Positions 10,267 through 21,226 of a stretch of DNA of 37,492 nt are shown piece by piece. The DNA comes from Candidatus Gastranaerophilales bacterium (GTDB taxonomy: Bacteria; Cyanobacteriota; Vampirovibrionia; Gastranaerophilales; Gastranaerophilaceae). Where the stretch lies: assembly GCA_905236775.1 (NCBI GenBank), contig CAJOOM010000115.1, positions 1-37,492 on the forward strand, written 5' to 3'. A program made the position numbers and the translations under genes. How positions within the stretch are numbered: position 1 is the first letter of the stretch; each line of letters opens with the position of its first letter. The notes under the pieces were generated by a model. The model saw only the letters and a program-made list of their open reading frames with translations. It had not been told where the DNA came from and made no database searches.

Positions 10267-11406
10267 TTATTTTGCTATATTTTGAACATATTTAGCAATT
10301 TCCTGTGCTGCATCATATTTAGCCAGATATGAAGAATTCTGTTTTAAATAATTCCTTTTAACCGGATTATTTATAAGTTCAATTATATTTTCCCTTAACA
10401 AATTTGTCTCCAAATCCTTGTCTTCTAAGTATATGCAAGCCCCATTTTCAAGTAAAAATTTAGCATTTTTGCGTTGATGGTCAGCAGCAGCATAAGGATA
10501 CGGTATTAATATAGGTGCAACATCAGATGCGCATATCTCAGAAATACTTAATGAACCGGCTCTTGATATTACAATGTCACTGGATTTTAAGACAGACATC
10601 ATATTGCTAAAATAGGGTTTTATAACCAAATTTTTATCCTGTTCCCATGCCGGATAAAATTGTTGTAGTCTTTCTATAACTTCATCATAATTTTTCTTTC
10701 CTGTTTGAAAGATTACTTGTGTATTTTGTTCTTGAGTCAATTCTTTTAGAAGTTCTACTACCGCATTATTGATAGATTTTGCACCTTGAGAACCACCAAT
10801 AATTGCAAGAGTAATTTTATTTGAAAGTGCTAAATCTTGTCTAGCTGCTTCTTTAGATAATGTTTTAAAATCTTCTCTTATGGGATTTCCTGTTATTACT
10901 GTGTGTTTATTAGGAATAAAATTTTTAGCTTTTTCAAAAGCTAAAGAAACATATTTAGCTTTCTTTGATAATTTTCTTGTTACAAGCCCCGGCATGGCAT
11001 CACAATCATGCATCATATAAGGGGTCCTCGTTAGCATGCATCCGAAAATCATAGGAGCAGATACATAGCCGCCGGTTGCAAAAACTGCATTCGGTTTATA
11101 TTTTTTTATATATCTGATTGAACGGATGATTGCCTTAACCAGCTTTATCCCCCACCAAAAAAATTTAGGAGTTAAGCCTCTAGGCATGCCCTTTATACTA
11201 ACATGTAAAAATTTAAATCCTTTCTTTGATGCAAGCTCAAATTCCATGTTACGTTTGTTCCCAACATAAAACACCTTTGCACCGCTTTTTGTTAACTCAT
11301 CAGCAACTGCTAATGCAGGATATATATGTCCGCCGGTTCCGCCACCTGTTACGAAATACCTATGCTCTATATTATTTTCGCTATTGTATATTTCTGACAT
11401 TTCCAA
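10267..11406 (-). CDS. murG: UDP-GlcNAc--undecaprenyl-PP-MurNAc-pentapeptide GlcNAc transferase
   Basis: TGGGTGGHIYPALAVADEL, IIGGSQGAKSIN, SRAGSLSISEICA motifs. Confidence 0.96.
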   Translation of the reverse strand: MEMSEIYNSENNIEHRYFVTGGGTGGHIYPALAVADELTKSGAKVFYVGNKRNMEFELASKKGFKFLHVSIKGMPRGLTPKFFWWGIKLVKAIIRSIRYIKKYKPNAVFATGGYVSAPMIFGCMLTRTPYMMHDCDAMPGLVTRKLSKKAKYVSLAFEKAKNFIPNKHTVITGNPIREDFKTLSKEAARQDLALSNKITLAIIGGSQGAKSINNAVVELLKELTQEQNTQVIFQTGKKNYDEVIERLQQFYPAWEQDKNLVIKPYFSNMMSVLKSSDIVISRAGSLSISEICASDVAPILIPYPYAAADHQRKNAKFLLENGACIYLEDKDLETNLLRENIIELINNPVKRNYLKQNSSYLAKYDAAQEIAKYVQNIAK

Positions 11407-12571
11407 ATCTTCCTCTTTTTATATTGTCTTTTGATATATTCAATAAAATTCCAATCATCCACAGAGAAACCATAATCGAAGAACCGCCATAACTTATAAA
11501 AGGCATTGGAATACCTGTTGCCGGAACAAATGAACTTGCAACAAACATGTTTGTAAAACCCTGAAAGCATATAGAAAAAGTTAAACCCAGAGCAAGAAGT
11601 TTGCCATAACTATCTTGACATTTAATTGCAATATGGAAACCTCTTTGTAATACAGTCCAGAAAAGACATATAATTAGTAAACAGCCAATAAAACCGTGTT
11701 CTTCGCCAATAACTGCGAATATAAAATCTGTATGGGCTTCCGGAAGCCAAGCCAGTTTTTGTTTGGAGCCTCCATATCCGACGCCACATAATCCGCCTGA
11801 AGCAAATGCTACAAGTGATTGAATTATATTATAACCTGCACCTAAAGGGTCAGACTCAGGATGAAGCCAAGTTGTTATTCTTGAAGACTGATACCCTTTT
11901 AATCCTTTTAACAATAATAGCGGAATCATTAAAGCTGCATAAGAACAAATTAATTTAAAAGAGCCGCCAGCACAGAGATATATTGTAACAGAAGTTGCCA
12001 GTAAAAGTATAACCATACTTAAATTAGGTTGGATAAATATAAGTCCAATCATAATCAATATCGGTATAAAAGCTCTGGTTATCTTTTTTTCATCCAAAAG
12101 TAATGCATTTTTAGAAAACACAGCAGCCAAAAGCATTACTACAGCGGGCTTTGCGAATTCAGAAGGCTGAAGATTCATCGGGCCTATATTAATCCATCTT
12201 TGAGCACCATTAACAGTTACACCTGCTACTTTTACCAGAATTAGCATTATTATAACAAAACCTACAAACGGCATTGTATATGTAAGCAATTTCTTGTAAT
12301 GAAAGTTTGAAAAAAATCTTAAACCGATAAAACCAATAACAACTCCGACAGCTTGCTGCATAAGAAATCTTGCTGGATGAAGTCCCATATCTACACATTT
12401 TTGCGCACTTGCAGAGAATATTGCCATAAGTCCAATGACAACAAGAAATATAACCGCTATTAGTAACGGTTTATCCGATTGCATGTTTTGAGGGCTTAAA
12501 TTTTCATCATTTTGATAAGACATAATCTTTAAAGACATCTCCTCTGTGTTCATAACTCTTGAACATATCAA
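11381..12571 (-). CDS. ftsW: Lipid II flippase/SEDS cell division protein FtsW (true start uncertain, probably within 12507-12540)
   Basis: Polytopic SEDS protein: NGAQRWINIGPMNLQPSEFAKPAVVM, FIGCLLIICLFWTVLQRGF, FVPATGIPMPFISYGGSS. Confidence 0.93.
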   Translation of the reverse strand: MICSRVMNTEEMSLKIMSYQNDENLSPQNMQSDKPLLIAVIFLVVIGLMAIFSASAQKCVDMGLHPARFLMQQAVGVVIGFIGLRFFSNFHYKKLLTYTMPFVGFVIIMLILVKVAGVTVNGAQRWINIGPMNLQPSEFAKPAVVMLLAAVFSKNALLLDEKKITRAFIPILIMIGLIFIQPNLSMVILLLATSVTIYLCAGGSFKLICSYAALMIPLLLLKGLKGYQSSRITTWLHPESDPLGAGYNIIQSLVAFASGGLCGVGYGGSKQKLAWLPEAHTDFIFAVIGEEHGFIGCLLIICLFWTVLQRGFHIAIKCQDSYGKLLALGLTFSICFQGFTNMFVASSFVPATGIPMPFISYGGSSIMVSLWMIGILLNISKDNIKRGRFGNVRNIQ

Positions 12572-13814
12572 AACTTGCGCAAGCAGGTGAAAGAAGAATT
12601 ACATCCGGTTTTAAACTTATAGCTTTATCAATTGCATCTTCCATACTTCTTTCTTTTATTATATTACTAAAACCGTTTTTAATCAGATTTTCTTCAAACC
12701 TTTGAGTTGCTTCTCCAATTAGCAAAACAGTATTAATATGTTTGTTTATAGAATTGCACATTTGAGTTAAATCGGTATTTTTATCGCGACCGCCTAGAAT
12801 TAAGGCAACATCGACATTATTAAATGAATCAATCGCTACAATTGAAGCTTCTGGATTTGTTGCTTTTGAATCATTATAAAAAGTGATTCCATTCATTTCT
12901 CGAACTTTTTCCAATCTGTGGTTTGGAGCTTTAAAAGACATTATTCTTTCTCTTATATCTTCATTTTTCATGCCGATTAATTTAGCAATTGCTATGCCGC
13001 ACATAATATTTTGGTAATTGTGATGTCCAATTAATGGACAATCTGCAAGTGATATAATCTCTTCACCTTTATAATAAATAGTATTATTTTGAATGTAACA
13101 ATCTTTGTCATCATCAAATAAAATAACATTTTTGCATTTTTTAGAAAACTCTAAAAGTTTTTTATCTTGAGCATTCAAAATAGAATATTCAGGTGATTGA
13201 GAACCAAGAAATAGTTTAGCTTTTGCATTAAAATAATTTTCTAAACCGCCATGCCAGTCTATATGATCCGGAGTAAAATTTGTCCAGCATGCTATTTTTG
13301 CTTTAAATTGACTTGTCATTTCCGCTTGAAAAGAACTAACTTCGCATACAAGAAAATCGTGCTTTTCATTAATTAATGATGTTGGAGGAATTCCGATATT
13401 ACCGCATGCAGGAGCTGAAAAATTTTTACTTAATATATGTGATACAAGCGATGTAGTGGTTGTTTTTCCATTTGTTCCGGTAATTACGATAAAAGGAATT
13501 TGAGTATTTCTATATGCATACTCTATCTCTGATATTATAGGAATGTTTAGTTTATTAAGTTTTTGGAATATCTCTGATTTAGGCGGAATTCCCGGACTTG
13601 TAATCGCATAATCAGAACCCTTAATAAAATCATCTGTATGCCCGCCTGTTTCTATTTGAATACCCATTGACTTCAATTTTGTTATTTCATCAAGATATTC
13701 TTCTTTCGGTTCTTTTCCCTCCGTTATATATACATCAGCGCCTTTGCTTTTAACATCAATTGCAGCAGCAATGCCGCTTTTAGACAATCCTAAAACTAAA
13801 ACTTTTTTTCCCAT
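12507..13814 (-). CDS. murD: UDP-N-acetylmuramoyl-L-alanine--D-glutamate ligase
   Basis: VLGLSKSGIAAA, ITGTNGKTTTTSLV, FTPDHIDWHGGLENYFNAK, NDSKATNPEA, LILGGRDKNTD motifs. Confidence 0.97.
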   Translation of the reverse strand: MGKKVLVLGLSKSGIAAAIDVKSKGADVYITEGKEPKEEYLDEITKLKSMGIQIETGGHTDDFIKGSDYAITSPGIPPKSEIFQKLNKLNIPIISEIEYAYRNTQIPFIVITGTNGKTTTTSLVSHILSKNFSAPACGNIGIPPTSLINEKHDFLVCEVSSFQAEMTSQFKAKIACWTNFTPDHIDWHGGLENYFNAKAKLFLGSQSPEYSILNAQDKKLLEFSKKCKNVILFDDDKDCYIQNNTIYYKGEEIISLADCPLIGHHNYQNIMCGIAIAKLIGMKNEDIRERIMSFKAPNHRLEKVREMNGITFYNDSKATNPEASIVAIDSFNNVDVALILGGRDKNTDLTQMCNSINKHINTVLLIGEATQRFEENLIKNGFSNIIKERSMEDAIDKAISLKPDVILLSPACASFDMFKSYEHRGDVFKDYVLSK

Positions 13815-13974
13815 TATTCCTCTCCAACTATTTTTAATTCTATATTAAAAACTATAAAAAATAAAATTTTGAGAAAAGTAATAAAAATAAATTTGGCTGT
13901 TTTTACAATTCTTTACAATAATTTAGCATTATTAGAATATAAATGATATAATTACTCAAGGGAGTATGTTAATA

Positions 13975-14586
13975 ATGTTCGACTACTTTAAGGGATTTAT
14001 CACAGATAAAAGAAAAACATCAAAAGGTACGTATCTTTCAATTGAAACAGCAGGGGTTGGGTATTTATTAGAAATCACTGACAGAGATTTTGAACTGGTA
14101 GAAGTTAATGAAGATAAACCTCAAAAGATATATTCTCTTCTTACACATAGAGAAGATGCAATGTCTTTGTATGGTTTCTTAAATAAAGAAACGCGTGATA
14201 TTTTTCAAATACTTTTATCTGTATCAGGAGTAGGCGCAAAAATGGCAATAGCGCTTTTGAATGAATTTGATGCCTGTGACGTTATATCTCTTGTCATAGA
14301 CGGTAATTTTAAAGAACTTACACGTGCAAAAGGTGTCGGACCAAAGCTTGCTCAAAAAATAATATTGGAACTAAAAGATAAACTCATGAAAACAGAACTT
14401 CCAAAATCTTCATCGCAGTTTGTACCGCAGACTCAAGCAATAAGTGATACTCAAGCGGTATTGCTATCACTCGGATATGAAGAAGATGAGATTGAAGATG
14501 CAATCAAAAAGGTAATGCCTACTGTTCAAGAAGCATCAAATTCTGAGGAAGTCTTAAGAAAAGCTTTAACTACTCTCTCAATGTAA
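13975..14586 (+). CDS. ruvA: Holliday junction DNA helicase RuvA (ORF track start 13966)
   Basis: MFDYFKGFITDK, THREDAMSLYGFLNKETRDIFQILLSVSGVGAKMAIALL, GVGPKLAQKIILELKDK. Confidence 0.95.
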   Translation: MFDYFKGFITDKRKTSKGTYLSIETAGVGYLLEITDRDFELVEVNEDKPQKIYSLLTHREDAMSLYGFLNKETRDIFQILLSVSGVGAKMAIALLNEFDACDVISLVIDGNFKELTRAKGVGPKLAQKIILELKDKLMKTELPKSSSQFVPQTQAISDTQAVLLSLGYEEDEIEDAIKKVMPTVQEASNSEEVLRKALTTLSM

Positions 14587-14663
14587 ATAAATGTAACTTT
14601 TTCTGAAAAATATGGCAAAAATATTTGTTCAGATGGTTTAAGAGAAGTAGAAGAAGGTTAAAT

Positions 14664-16262
14664 ATGAAAATCAGCAAAATAGGCGGAATGTACAATTTAA
14701 AAACATTTCGTTCAAATGATACCAACAATCCCAATCAGAACAAGGGGAAAGAAAATTCATTAGTAAAATCCCCCTTGAAAGATAGTTTTGAGCTTTCTAT
14801 AGGATACGTAAACGATACACACGGTCAAACTAACAATATGATGCGAATTTTATCCGGAATAGACGGAGATATTGTCTTATCGGCAGGTGACAATGATATA
14901 GGAGATGAAAAAAATAAAGGTATTCATAGAGCTACTGCAAAATTTTTAAATATTGCTAATGTTGTTGCAACTGCAGTAGGTAATCATGAGATGGATACTA
15001 CTCAAGAAGATTTAATGGATTCTTTTAATACTTATAAAGCAGATGCACTTGTAGTAAATATGAAAAAGGATGATATAGACGAACAAGATGAGGAAAATGT
15101 AAAAAAACTTGGCAGAGCGCGCTTAGAAGAAAGTTTAAAACCATCTAAAATAGTAGAAGTCAAGGGCGAAAAAATAGGTCTTATTGGAGCATCTCCGATT
15201 GATATGTTTGACAGACTTACACACCCTAATTATCATACGGATTGTCATGTTAATCCGCTTGATGAAACTATTGAAGATATTCAAGATGAAGTTGATAACT
15301 TAAAAGAACAAGGTGTAAATAAAATAGTCTTGCTCTCTCATCTCGGGAATAAAAAAGACAAACAAGTAGCTCAAACAACTGATGGAATTGATATAATTAT
15401 CGGTGGACATACGCATGAACTTATAGAAGGAATAAAAGACGGAGAAAATTTATTATTCTCCAAGAGCGGTGAGCCGGTAATTTTAACAGAAGCCGGTCGT
15501 GACGGTAACTTTTTCGGAAAGTTAAATTTAACTTTTGATAAAGATGGTATAATCACAAAAGCTCAAAATAATTTAGGTGAAACAGGATTATTCCATAAGA
15601 ATTTAGTTAATCAATATATTTTTGAAAATGTTTTAGGTGCGCCGGAAAAAGTCGGATACATTCAATTTGCACCGCCCCCTCCAAAGTCGCTCACGGAAGA
15701 AAATCCACACGCAAATTTTGTATGTGATGTAATGAGAGCCGAAACTAACTCAGATATTGCACTATGGCACAATTGCGGAGTCAGAAATTTTTTCCATGAG
15801 GGAGAAATTAATTCAAGCGACATCAAAGATATTTCACCGTTTTTGGATTTTGTAGTAGTGGCAGAAGTTCCTGAAAAAACTTTAGTAGATTTATTCAAAA
15901 AAGCAATAAAAGATACTTATTCCACAAGCAGCAGGAAGCCGGGATTAATTGCTGTCTCAGGACTTGAATACACTGTTAATGAAAATAACGGTACTCTTGT
16001 TGATATGAAATACATAGATAAGCAAGGTAATATTCAAAATATAGATGTTGAAAATCCAAGTGAAACAAAAAAATACAAAGTTGTCACAGATGAATTTTTA
16101 ATGTCCGCAGGTGCAGATTACAGTATTTTAGCAAAAGAAGAAGATTATTTAAAAAAATATTCTTATGATAAAGATATTATGGTTTGTAATTACATAAAAA
16201 GAAATAATAAACCGATTATAATAAATCAAGTAGGCAGGATTAAATATACTGATGAAAAATAA
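14664..16262 (+). CDS. 5'-nucleotidase-family metallophosphoesterase (copy 1)
   Basis: GYVNDTHGQ, SAGDNDIGDE, VGNHEMDT, LLSHLG, IIGGHTHE metallophosphatase motifs; C-terminal 5_nucleotid_C-like domain. RBS AGAAGG supports ATG at 14664. Confidence 0.9.
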   Translation: MKISKIGGMYNLKTFRSNDTNNPNQNKGKENSLVKSPLKDSFELSIGYVNDTHGQTNNMMRILSGIDGDIVLSAGDNDIGDEKNKGIHRATAKFLNIANVVATAVGNHEMDTTQEDLMDSFNTYKADALVVNMKKDDIDEQDEENVKKLGRARLEESLKPSKIVEVKGEKIGLIGASPIDMFDRLTHPNYHTDCHVNPLDETIEDIQDEVDNLKEQGVNKIVLLSHLGNKKDKQVAQTTDGIDIIIGGHTHELIEGIKDGENLLFSKSGEPVILTEAGRDGNFFGKLNLTFDKDGIITKAQNNLGETGLFHKNLVNQYIFENVLGAPEKVGYIQFAPPPPKSLTEENPHANFVCDVMRAETNSDIALWHNCGVRNFFHEGEINSSDIKDISPFLDFVVVAEVPEKTLVDLFKKAIKDTYSTSSRKPGLIAVSGLEYTVNENNGTLVDMKYIDKQGNIQNIDVENPSETKKYKVVTDEFLMSAGADYSILAKEEDYLKKYSYDKDIMVCNYIKRNNKPIIINQVGRIKYTDEK

Positions 16263-16280
16263 AAAGCAGGAAAATAAAAT

Positions 16281-17858
16281 ATGAATATTCAGCGAATCAC
16301 CAACATAAATCCAACAATTAAGCTAATATCTTCACAAAAAATTCCTTTCAGAAGTGAAGATAAATTAGAACGGACTCCAAAATCAGATACGTTTGAATTA
16401 AGTATTGGTTACATAAACGATTTACACGGTCAAACAAATAACATGATGAGGATTCTTTCGGGGATAAAAGGTGATATTATTCTGTCTGGCGGTGATAACG
16501 ATATTGGGGATGAGAAAAACCGACATGTACACGATGCTACCGTAAAATTTTTAAATTTAGCGGGAGTAAGCGGAACTGCTCTTGGTAATCATGAAATGGA
16601 TACAAAACAAGGAGATTTAAAAGAAACTGCTGCAAAATTTAACGGTAAAATTTTAGCTGTTAATATTGAACAAAAACCTTTGGAAGAGCAATCGCAGGAT
16701 GAAATTGACAATTATAATAAGATTAATATAAGAGATTTTATTAAACCATCCACAATTGTTAATGTAAGAGGAGAAAAAGTAGGTTTAATAGGAACGACAC
16801 CTGTTGATTTAATTGAAAGAGCCACTCATCCTGACTATCATAAAGATTGCAAAGCATATGATTTAGATACAACTATTGAATTAATCCAACAAGAGATTAA
16901 TAATTTAAAAACTCAAGGTGTAGATAAAATAATACTACTATCTCATTTAGGATTAGAAAGAGATAAACAAGTCGGCAGAAATACAGATGGAATTGATGTA
17001 ATTATTGGTGGTCATACTCATGAACTTCTTGAAGGAATTAAAGAAAATGAAAATTTAATATATTCTAAAAATGGTGAACCTATAATTATTACTGAAGCGG
17101 GTAAAGATGGCAAGCACTTCGGAGAATTGAATTTAACCTTCGATAAAGACGGTGTAATTACAAAAGCTCAAAACAACTTAGGAGATTCAAGTCTCTATCA
17201 CAGAAATTTGGTTCACCAATATATATTTAATGAGATTTTAGGTAAACCGGAACAAGTCGGTTATATTGAATATGCGCCACCTGCGCCAAAATCGCTAATG
17301 GAAGAAAATCCACATGCAAACTTTATGTGCGATGCAATGAAGTATGAAATGGATGCAGATATTGCATTATGGAATAATGCGGGAACAAGAAATCATTTTA
17401 AAAAAGGAAATATTGATACCAGTGATATAAAAGAAATTGCTCCTTTTGCAGATAATATTTCTATTGCTGAAGTATCGGAGGCGACACTTGTTAATGCATT
17501 CAAAAAAGCAATAGAGATTAGTTATAATTCAGTAGGCAATAAACCTGGACTACTAGCTGTATCCGGATTAAACTATACAATAAGTCCATCTAAAAAAACT
17601 CTTGTTGGTATGAATTTTGTTGATAAAAACGGATATGAACATCCTATAAATGTAGATAATCCTAGAAAAGATAAAACGTATAAAGTTGTATCAGACTCTT
17701 TTGTAATGTCTTGGGGGGCGGATTATGATATACTATCGCCAACAGAAGAGTGTCTGGAATATCCGTTTAATAAAGCATACTTGACTTGTGAATATATAAA
17801 GCACTTGAATAAACCAATTTTCATTAATCAGACAGGTCGAATTAAATTTGAAGAATAG
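16281..17858 (+). CDS. 5'-nucleotidase-family metallophosphoesterase (copy 2, tandem paralogue)
   Basis: Same motifs and near-colinear sequence with copy 1. Confidence 0.9.
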   Translation: MNIQRITNINPTIKLISSQKIPFRSEDKLERTPKSDTFELSIGYINDLHGQTNNMMRILSGIKGDIILSGGDNDIGDEKNRHVHDATVKFLNLAGVSGTALGNHEMDTKQGDLKETAAKFNGKILAVNIEQKPLEEQSQDEIDNYNKINIRDFIKPSTIVNVRGEKVGLIGTTPVDLIERATHPDYHKDCKAYDLDTTIELIQQEINNLKTQGVDKIILLSHLGLERDKQVGRNTDGIDVIIGGHTHELLEGIKENENLIYSKNGEPIIITEAGKDGKHFGELNLTFDKDGVITKAQNNLGDSSLYHRNLVHQYIFNEILGKPEQVGYIEYAPPAPKSLMEENPHANFMCDAMKYEMDADIALWNNAGTRNHFKKGNIDTSDIKEIAPFADNISIAEVSEATLVNAFKKAIEISYNSVGNKPGLLAVSGLNYTISPSKKTLVGMNFVDKNGYEHPINVDNPRKDKTYKVVSDSFVMSWGADYDILSPTEECLEYPFNKAYLTCEYIKHLNKPIFINQTGRIKFEE

Positions 17859-17868
17859 GAATTATATT

Positions 17869-18243
17869 ATGAAAGCAGATTTAAATATTAATATCCAACC
17901 AAGTTTTCAAGCACGTATTTCACCAAGATTTGAAAAATTTATGCGCAGTTATATAAACAATGGTAAAAACAAATTAGAAAATACGCATAAACTAAACTCT
18001 AAGCTGGAACAGATAAATAATTTCGGATATGATAATTATACAATAGAGCTAATAAATAAAAATGTGAGTTACGGAAAAGAATACTATTTGGCAGCAGTTC
18101 CGGATGGTGCGCCTATAAAAGATGCTATCCTTATTGATAAAAAAGAGAACGTTTGGAAAATTATTAATTCTCTTTTAAATATGCGAAAAAGCAAATTCGT
18201 ATATAAAATAAATAAAGGTATAAAAATAAAACCGGATGAATAA
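17869..18243 (+). CDS. Hypothetical protein (start revised from 17848)
   Basis: AGGA RBS before ATG 17869; N terminus MKADLNINIQPSFQARISPRF. Confidence 0.7.
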   Translation: MKADLNINIQPSFQARISPRFEKFMRSYINNGKNKLENTHKLNSKLEQINNFGYDNYTIELINKNVSYGKEYYLAAVPDGAPIKDAILIDKKENVWKIINSLLNMRKSKFVYKINKGIKIKPDE

Positions 18244-18268
18244 AATATTTTTTGATTTTCCTTTTTAT

Positions 18269-18276
18269 GCTAGAAT
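18269..18276 (+). promoter_or_regulatory. Extended -10 TGcTAGAAT 6 nt before mutS ATG
   Basis: TG 18268-18269, TAGAAT 18271-18276, ATG 18283; no SD. Confidence 0.55.
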
Positions 18277-18282
18277 CCTATT

Positions 18283-20853
18283 ATGAGTAAACCAGAGATT
18301 AATATGATTAATACTGCGGATATATCACCTGATGATTTAACTCCGGCAATGCAAAAATATTGGGAGATAAAAAGGGAAAATTCGGATTGCTTACTTTTAT
18401 ATAGAATGGGCGATTTTTATGAAACATTCTTTGAAGATGCTTCTGTGATGTCGCGTGAACTTGAAATTACTTTAACCGGACGTGATTGCGGTAAACTTGG
18501 CAGAATTCCTCTTGCCGGAATTCCTATGAAAGCTCTTGATGGATATTTAGAAAAACTGGTAAATAAAGGAATTAAAGTTGCAATTTGTGAACAGCTTGAA
18601 GACCCTAAAAATGTCAAAGGTATAGTTCCCAGAGGCGTTGTGAGAATTATCACTCCCGGTACTCTATACGAAAGCAACTTACTAAATCAAAATCGTAACA
18701 ATTATATGTGTGCAATATTTCAAGAAAAAGGAAAATGGGGTTTTGCATATACAGATACTTCAACAGGAGAATTTAAAGCCACACAATTGGATTATGAAAC
18801 TCTTTTGACAGAACTTGCCAGAATTCAGCCTTCTGAAGTAATCGGAAAGTCAAAAAAATTGGATTTACAACCTTTTCAAATTGTTAGAGAAGAAGCTGTG
18901 GATTTGCCGGATGAAATATTAAACAATTATAATTGTTCAAAAGTTCCAGAAAAAGTTTTTGAAGAAGATTGGGCAAAAAACAATTTAAAGCAGGTATATA
19001 ATATATCATCTCTGGATTCTATAGGATATAGCAGTTGTCCGCTCGGATTTAGAACTGCTGCAGGACTTCTTGCATATATTTGGGAAAATATGAAAGAAGG
19101 TTTCCCCAAATTTGAGAAAATAGAAATTTATGAGTTGTCTGATTATATTACATTAGATGGAAGTACAAGAAGAAATCTGGAACTTACTGAAACATTAAGA
19201 GAAAAAAATAATTACGGTTCTCTTTTGTGGGCAATAAACAGAACTGTGACAAATATGGGAGCAAGACTTTTAAGAAGTTGGATATGTCAGCCTTTAAAAA
19301 ATGCAGATAAGATTATTAAGCGACAAGGAATTGTAAAAAAAATTGCAGATGATACAGAGCAAAAATTAAAATTGCAGTCTTTAATGCGCAATATATATGA
19401 CATACAAAGAGTTTCTACCAAATTAAGTAATACAACTGCTACACCAAGAGACTTTTTGAGTTTAAAAATATCATTACAGTTTTTGCCTGAGCTTATAGAA
19501 ACTGCAAAGAGTATGGATTTAGACGTATTTTCTCCAATTGAACAACATTTGCAAGAATTAAATAATTATACGGAAATAATTTCTCAAACGATAAAAGACG
19601 ATGCTCCAATTTTTATTAAAGAGGGCGGTATTATAAAAGATGGGGTTAATCATGAATTAGATTACCTCCGAGATTTAATGTGCAATGGAAAAGATTGGCT
19701 TGAAAAATTTGAAAAAGAAGAAAAAGAACGTACCGGCATAAATATATTAAAAGTAAGTTACAATAAAGTATTTGGATATTATATAGAAGTTACCAATTCC
19801 AATCTTGATAAAGTTCCGGCAGATTATATTAGGAAACAAACTATCTCAAATGGTGAAAGATTTATAACAGAAAAATTAAAAAAACATGAAGATGAAGTTA
19901 TAACTGCCCAAGTTAAAGCATATGAACTTGAGTACAAGTTATTTTCCGATTTTAGAAATTATTCAAAAGAATTTGTTTCAATAATTCGTGACACAGCAGA
20001 ATGCATAGCAAAGCTTGATGTACTTACTTCCTTTGCAGTATTGGCAGTAGAACAAGGTTATTCTTGTCCAATTATAAATGAAAGTGGAAATTTTATTATA
20101 AAAAATGGACGTCATCCTGTTCTTGAACAAATTCTGCCGCTCGGAACATATGTTTCTAATGATATAGAACTGTCATCAAGTAATACATCTAAAACTCAAT
20201 TTATGATTTTAACAGGTCCAAATATGGCCGGTAAATCGACTTATATGCGTCAAAATGCATTAATTGCAATATTGGCACAAATTGGCTCCTTTGTACCTGC
20301 TGATTATGCAGAAATTGGGATTATAGATAAAATATTTACAAGAGTAGGAGCAAGCGATGATTTAACACTCGGGAAATCTACTTTTATGGTAGAAATGTCA
20401 GAAACAGCTTGTATATTGAATAATGCTACAGAAAAAAGTCTTATTCTTATTGATGAAATTGGTCGTGGAACAAGTACGTATGATGGAGTTGCAATAGCTT
20501 GGGCAGTTGCTGAATACATAGCAAACAAATTAAAAGCGAGATGTATTTTTGCAACTCATTATCACGAACTTAATGTAATGACAAAAACTTATCCTCAAAT
20601 TAAGAACTACAGAATTACCGTTAGTGAAGAAAATGGTGAAATAGAATTTTTACGAAAAATTGTTCCCGGAGGAGCAAGCAAAAGTTATGGTGTTCAAGTA
20701 GCAAAGATGGCAGGTCTTCCCAAAGAGGTTATTTCACGTTCTGAAGAATTGATGATAAAAATGCAAAAGGATTTATCCAAAAATCTTGCCGGAAGAAAGA
20801 AAGAATCCGAAATAGATGTTGAGAATTTAGCACCTCAGCTTAATTTGTTTTAA
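18283..20853 (+). CDS. mutS: DNA mismatch repair protein MutS
   Basis: TPAMQKYWEIK…LLYRMGDFYETFFEDA, TGPNMAGKSTYMRQ, LIDEIGRGTSTYDG, FATHYHEL. Confidence 0.98.
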   Translation: MSKPEINMINTADISPDDLTPAMQKYWEIKRENSDCLLLYRMGDFYETFFEDASVMSRELEITLTGRDCGKLGRIPLAGIPMKALDGYLEKLVNKGIKVAICEQLEDPKNVKGIVPRGVVRIITPGTLYESNLLNQNRNNYMCAIFQEKGKWGFAYTDTSTGEFKATQLDYETLLTELARIQPSEVIGKSKKLDLQPFQIVREEAVDLPDEILNNYNCSKVPEKVFEEDWAKNNLKQVYNISSLDSIGYSSCPLGFRTAAGLLAYIWENMKEGFPKFEKIEIYELSDYITLDGSTRRNLELTETLREKNNYGSLLWAINRTVTNMGARLLRSWICQPLKNADKIIKRQGIVKKIADDTEQKLKLQSLMRNIYDIQRVSTKLSNTTATPRDFLSLKISLQFLPELIETAKSMDLDVFSPIEQHLQELNNYTEIISQTIKDDAPIFIKEGGIIKDGVNHELDYLRDLMCNGKDWLEKFEKEEKERTGINILKVSYNKVFGYYIEVTNSNLDKVPADYIRKQTISNGERFITEKLKKHEDEVITAQVKAYELEYKLFSDFRNYSKEFVSIIRDTAECIAKLDVLTSFAVLAVEQGYSCPIINESGNFIIKNGRHPVLEQILPLGTYVSNDIELSSSNTSKTQFMILTGPNMAGKSTYMRQNALIAILAQIGSFVPADYAEIGIIDKIFTRVGASDDLTLGKSTFMVEMSETACILNNATEKSLILIDEIGRGTSTYDGVAIAWAVAEYIANKLKARCIFATHYHELNVMTKTYPQIKNYRITVSEENGEIEFLRKIVPGGASKSYGVQVAKMAGLPKEVISRSEELMIKMQKDLSKNLAGRKKESEIDVENLAPQLNLF

Positions 20854-20881
20854 TTCTATAAATAATGGAGTGTTATAAAAT

Positions 20882-21226
20882 ATGCTTCCTAAGGAATATC
20901 GATTAAAAAAACGTTCAGCATTTAATGCAACCTATAAGACAGGAAAAACTTTGCATAAAGATGGTATAACATTATTTATCGGAAAAGAAAAAAATAATGA
21001 TTATCCGACAAGAGTTGGATTTGTTGTTAGTAAAAAAATACATAAAAGAGCTGTAAAAAGAAACCGTATAAAAAGATTAATGCGAGAAAGTTATAGACTT
21101 TTAATAAAAGATGGGGCAGTTTCTGATAAGTATATATCTATTATTTTTGTCGCATCTTCAAAGCTTTTAGGTAAAAGTTTTAAAGAAGTAGATGACGCAA
21201 TGAGAAAGCTTGTGTATAAATTATGA
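20882..21226 (+). CDS. rnpA: Ribonuclease P protein component
   Basis: LKKRSAFNATYKTGK, VGFVVSKKIHKRAVKRNRIKRLMRESYR. Confidence 0.93.
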   Translation: MLPKEYRLKKRSAFNATYKTGKTLHKDGITLFIGKEKNNDYPTRVGFVVSKKIHKRAVKRNRIKRLMRESYRLLIKDGAVSDKYISIIFVASSKLLGKSFKEVDDAMRKLVYKL

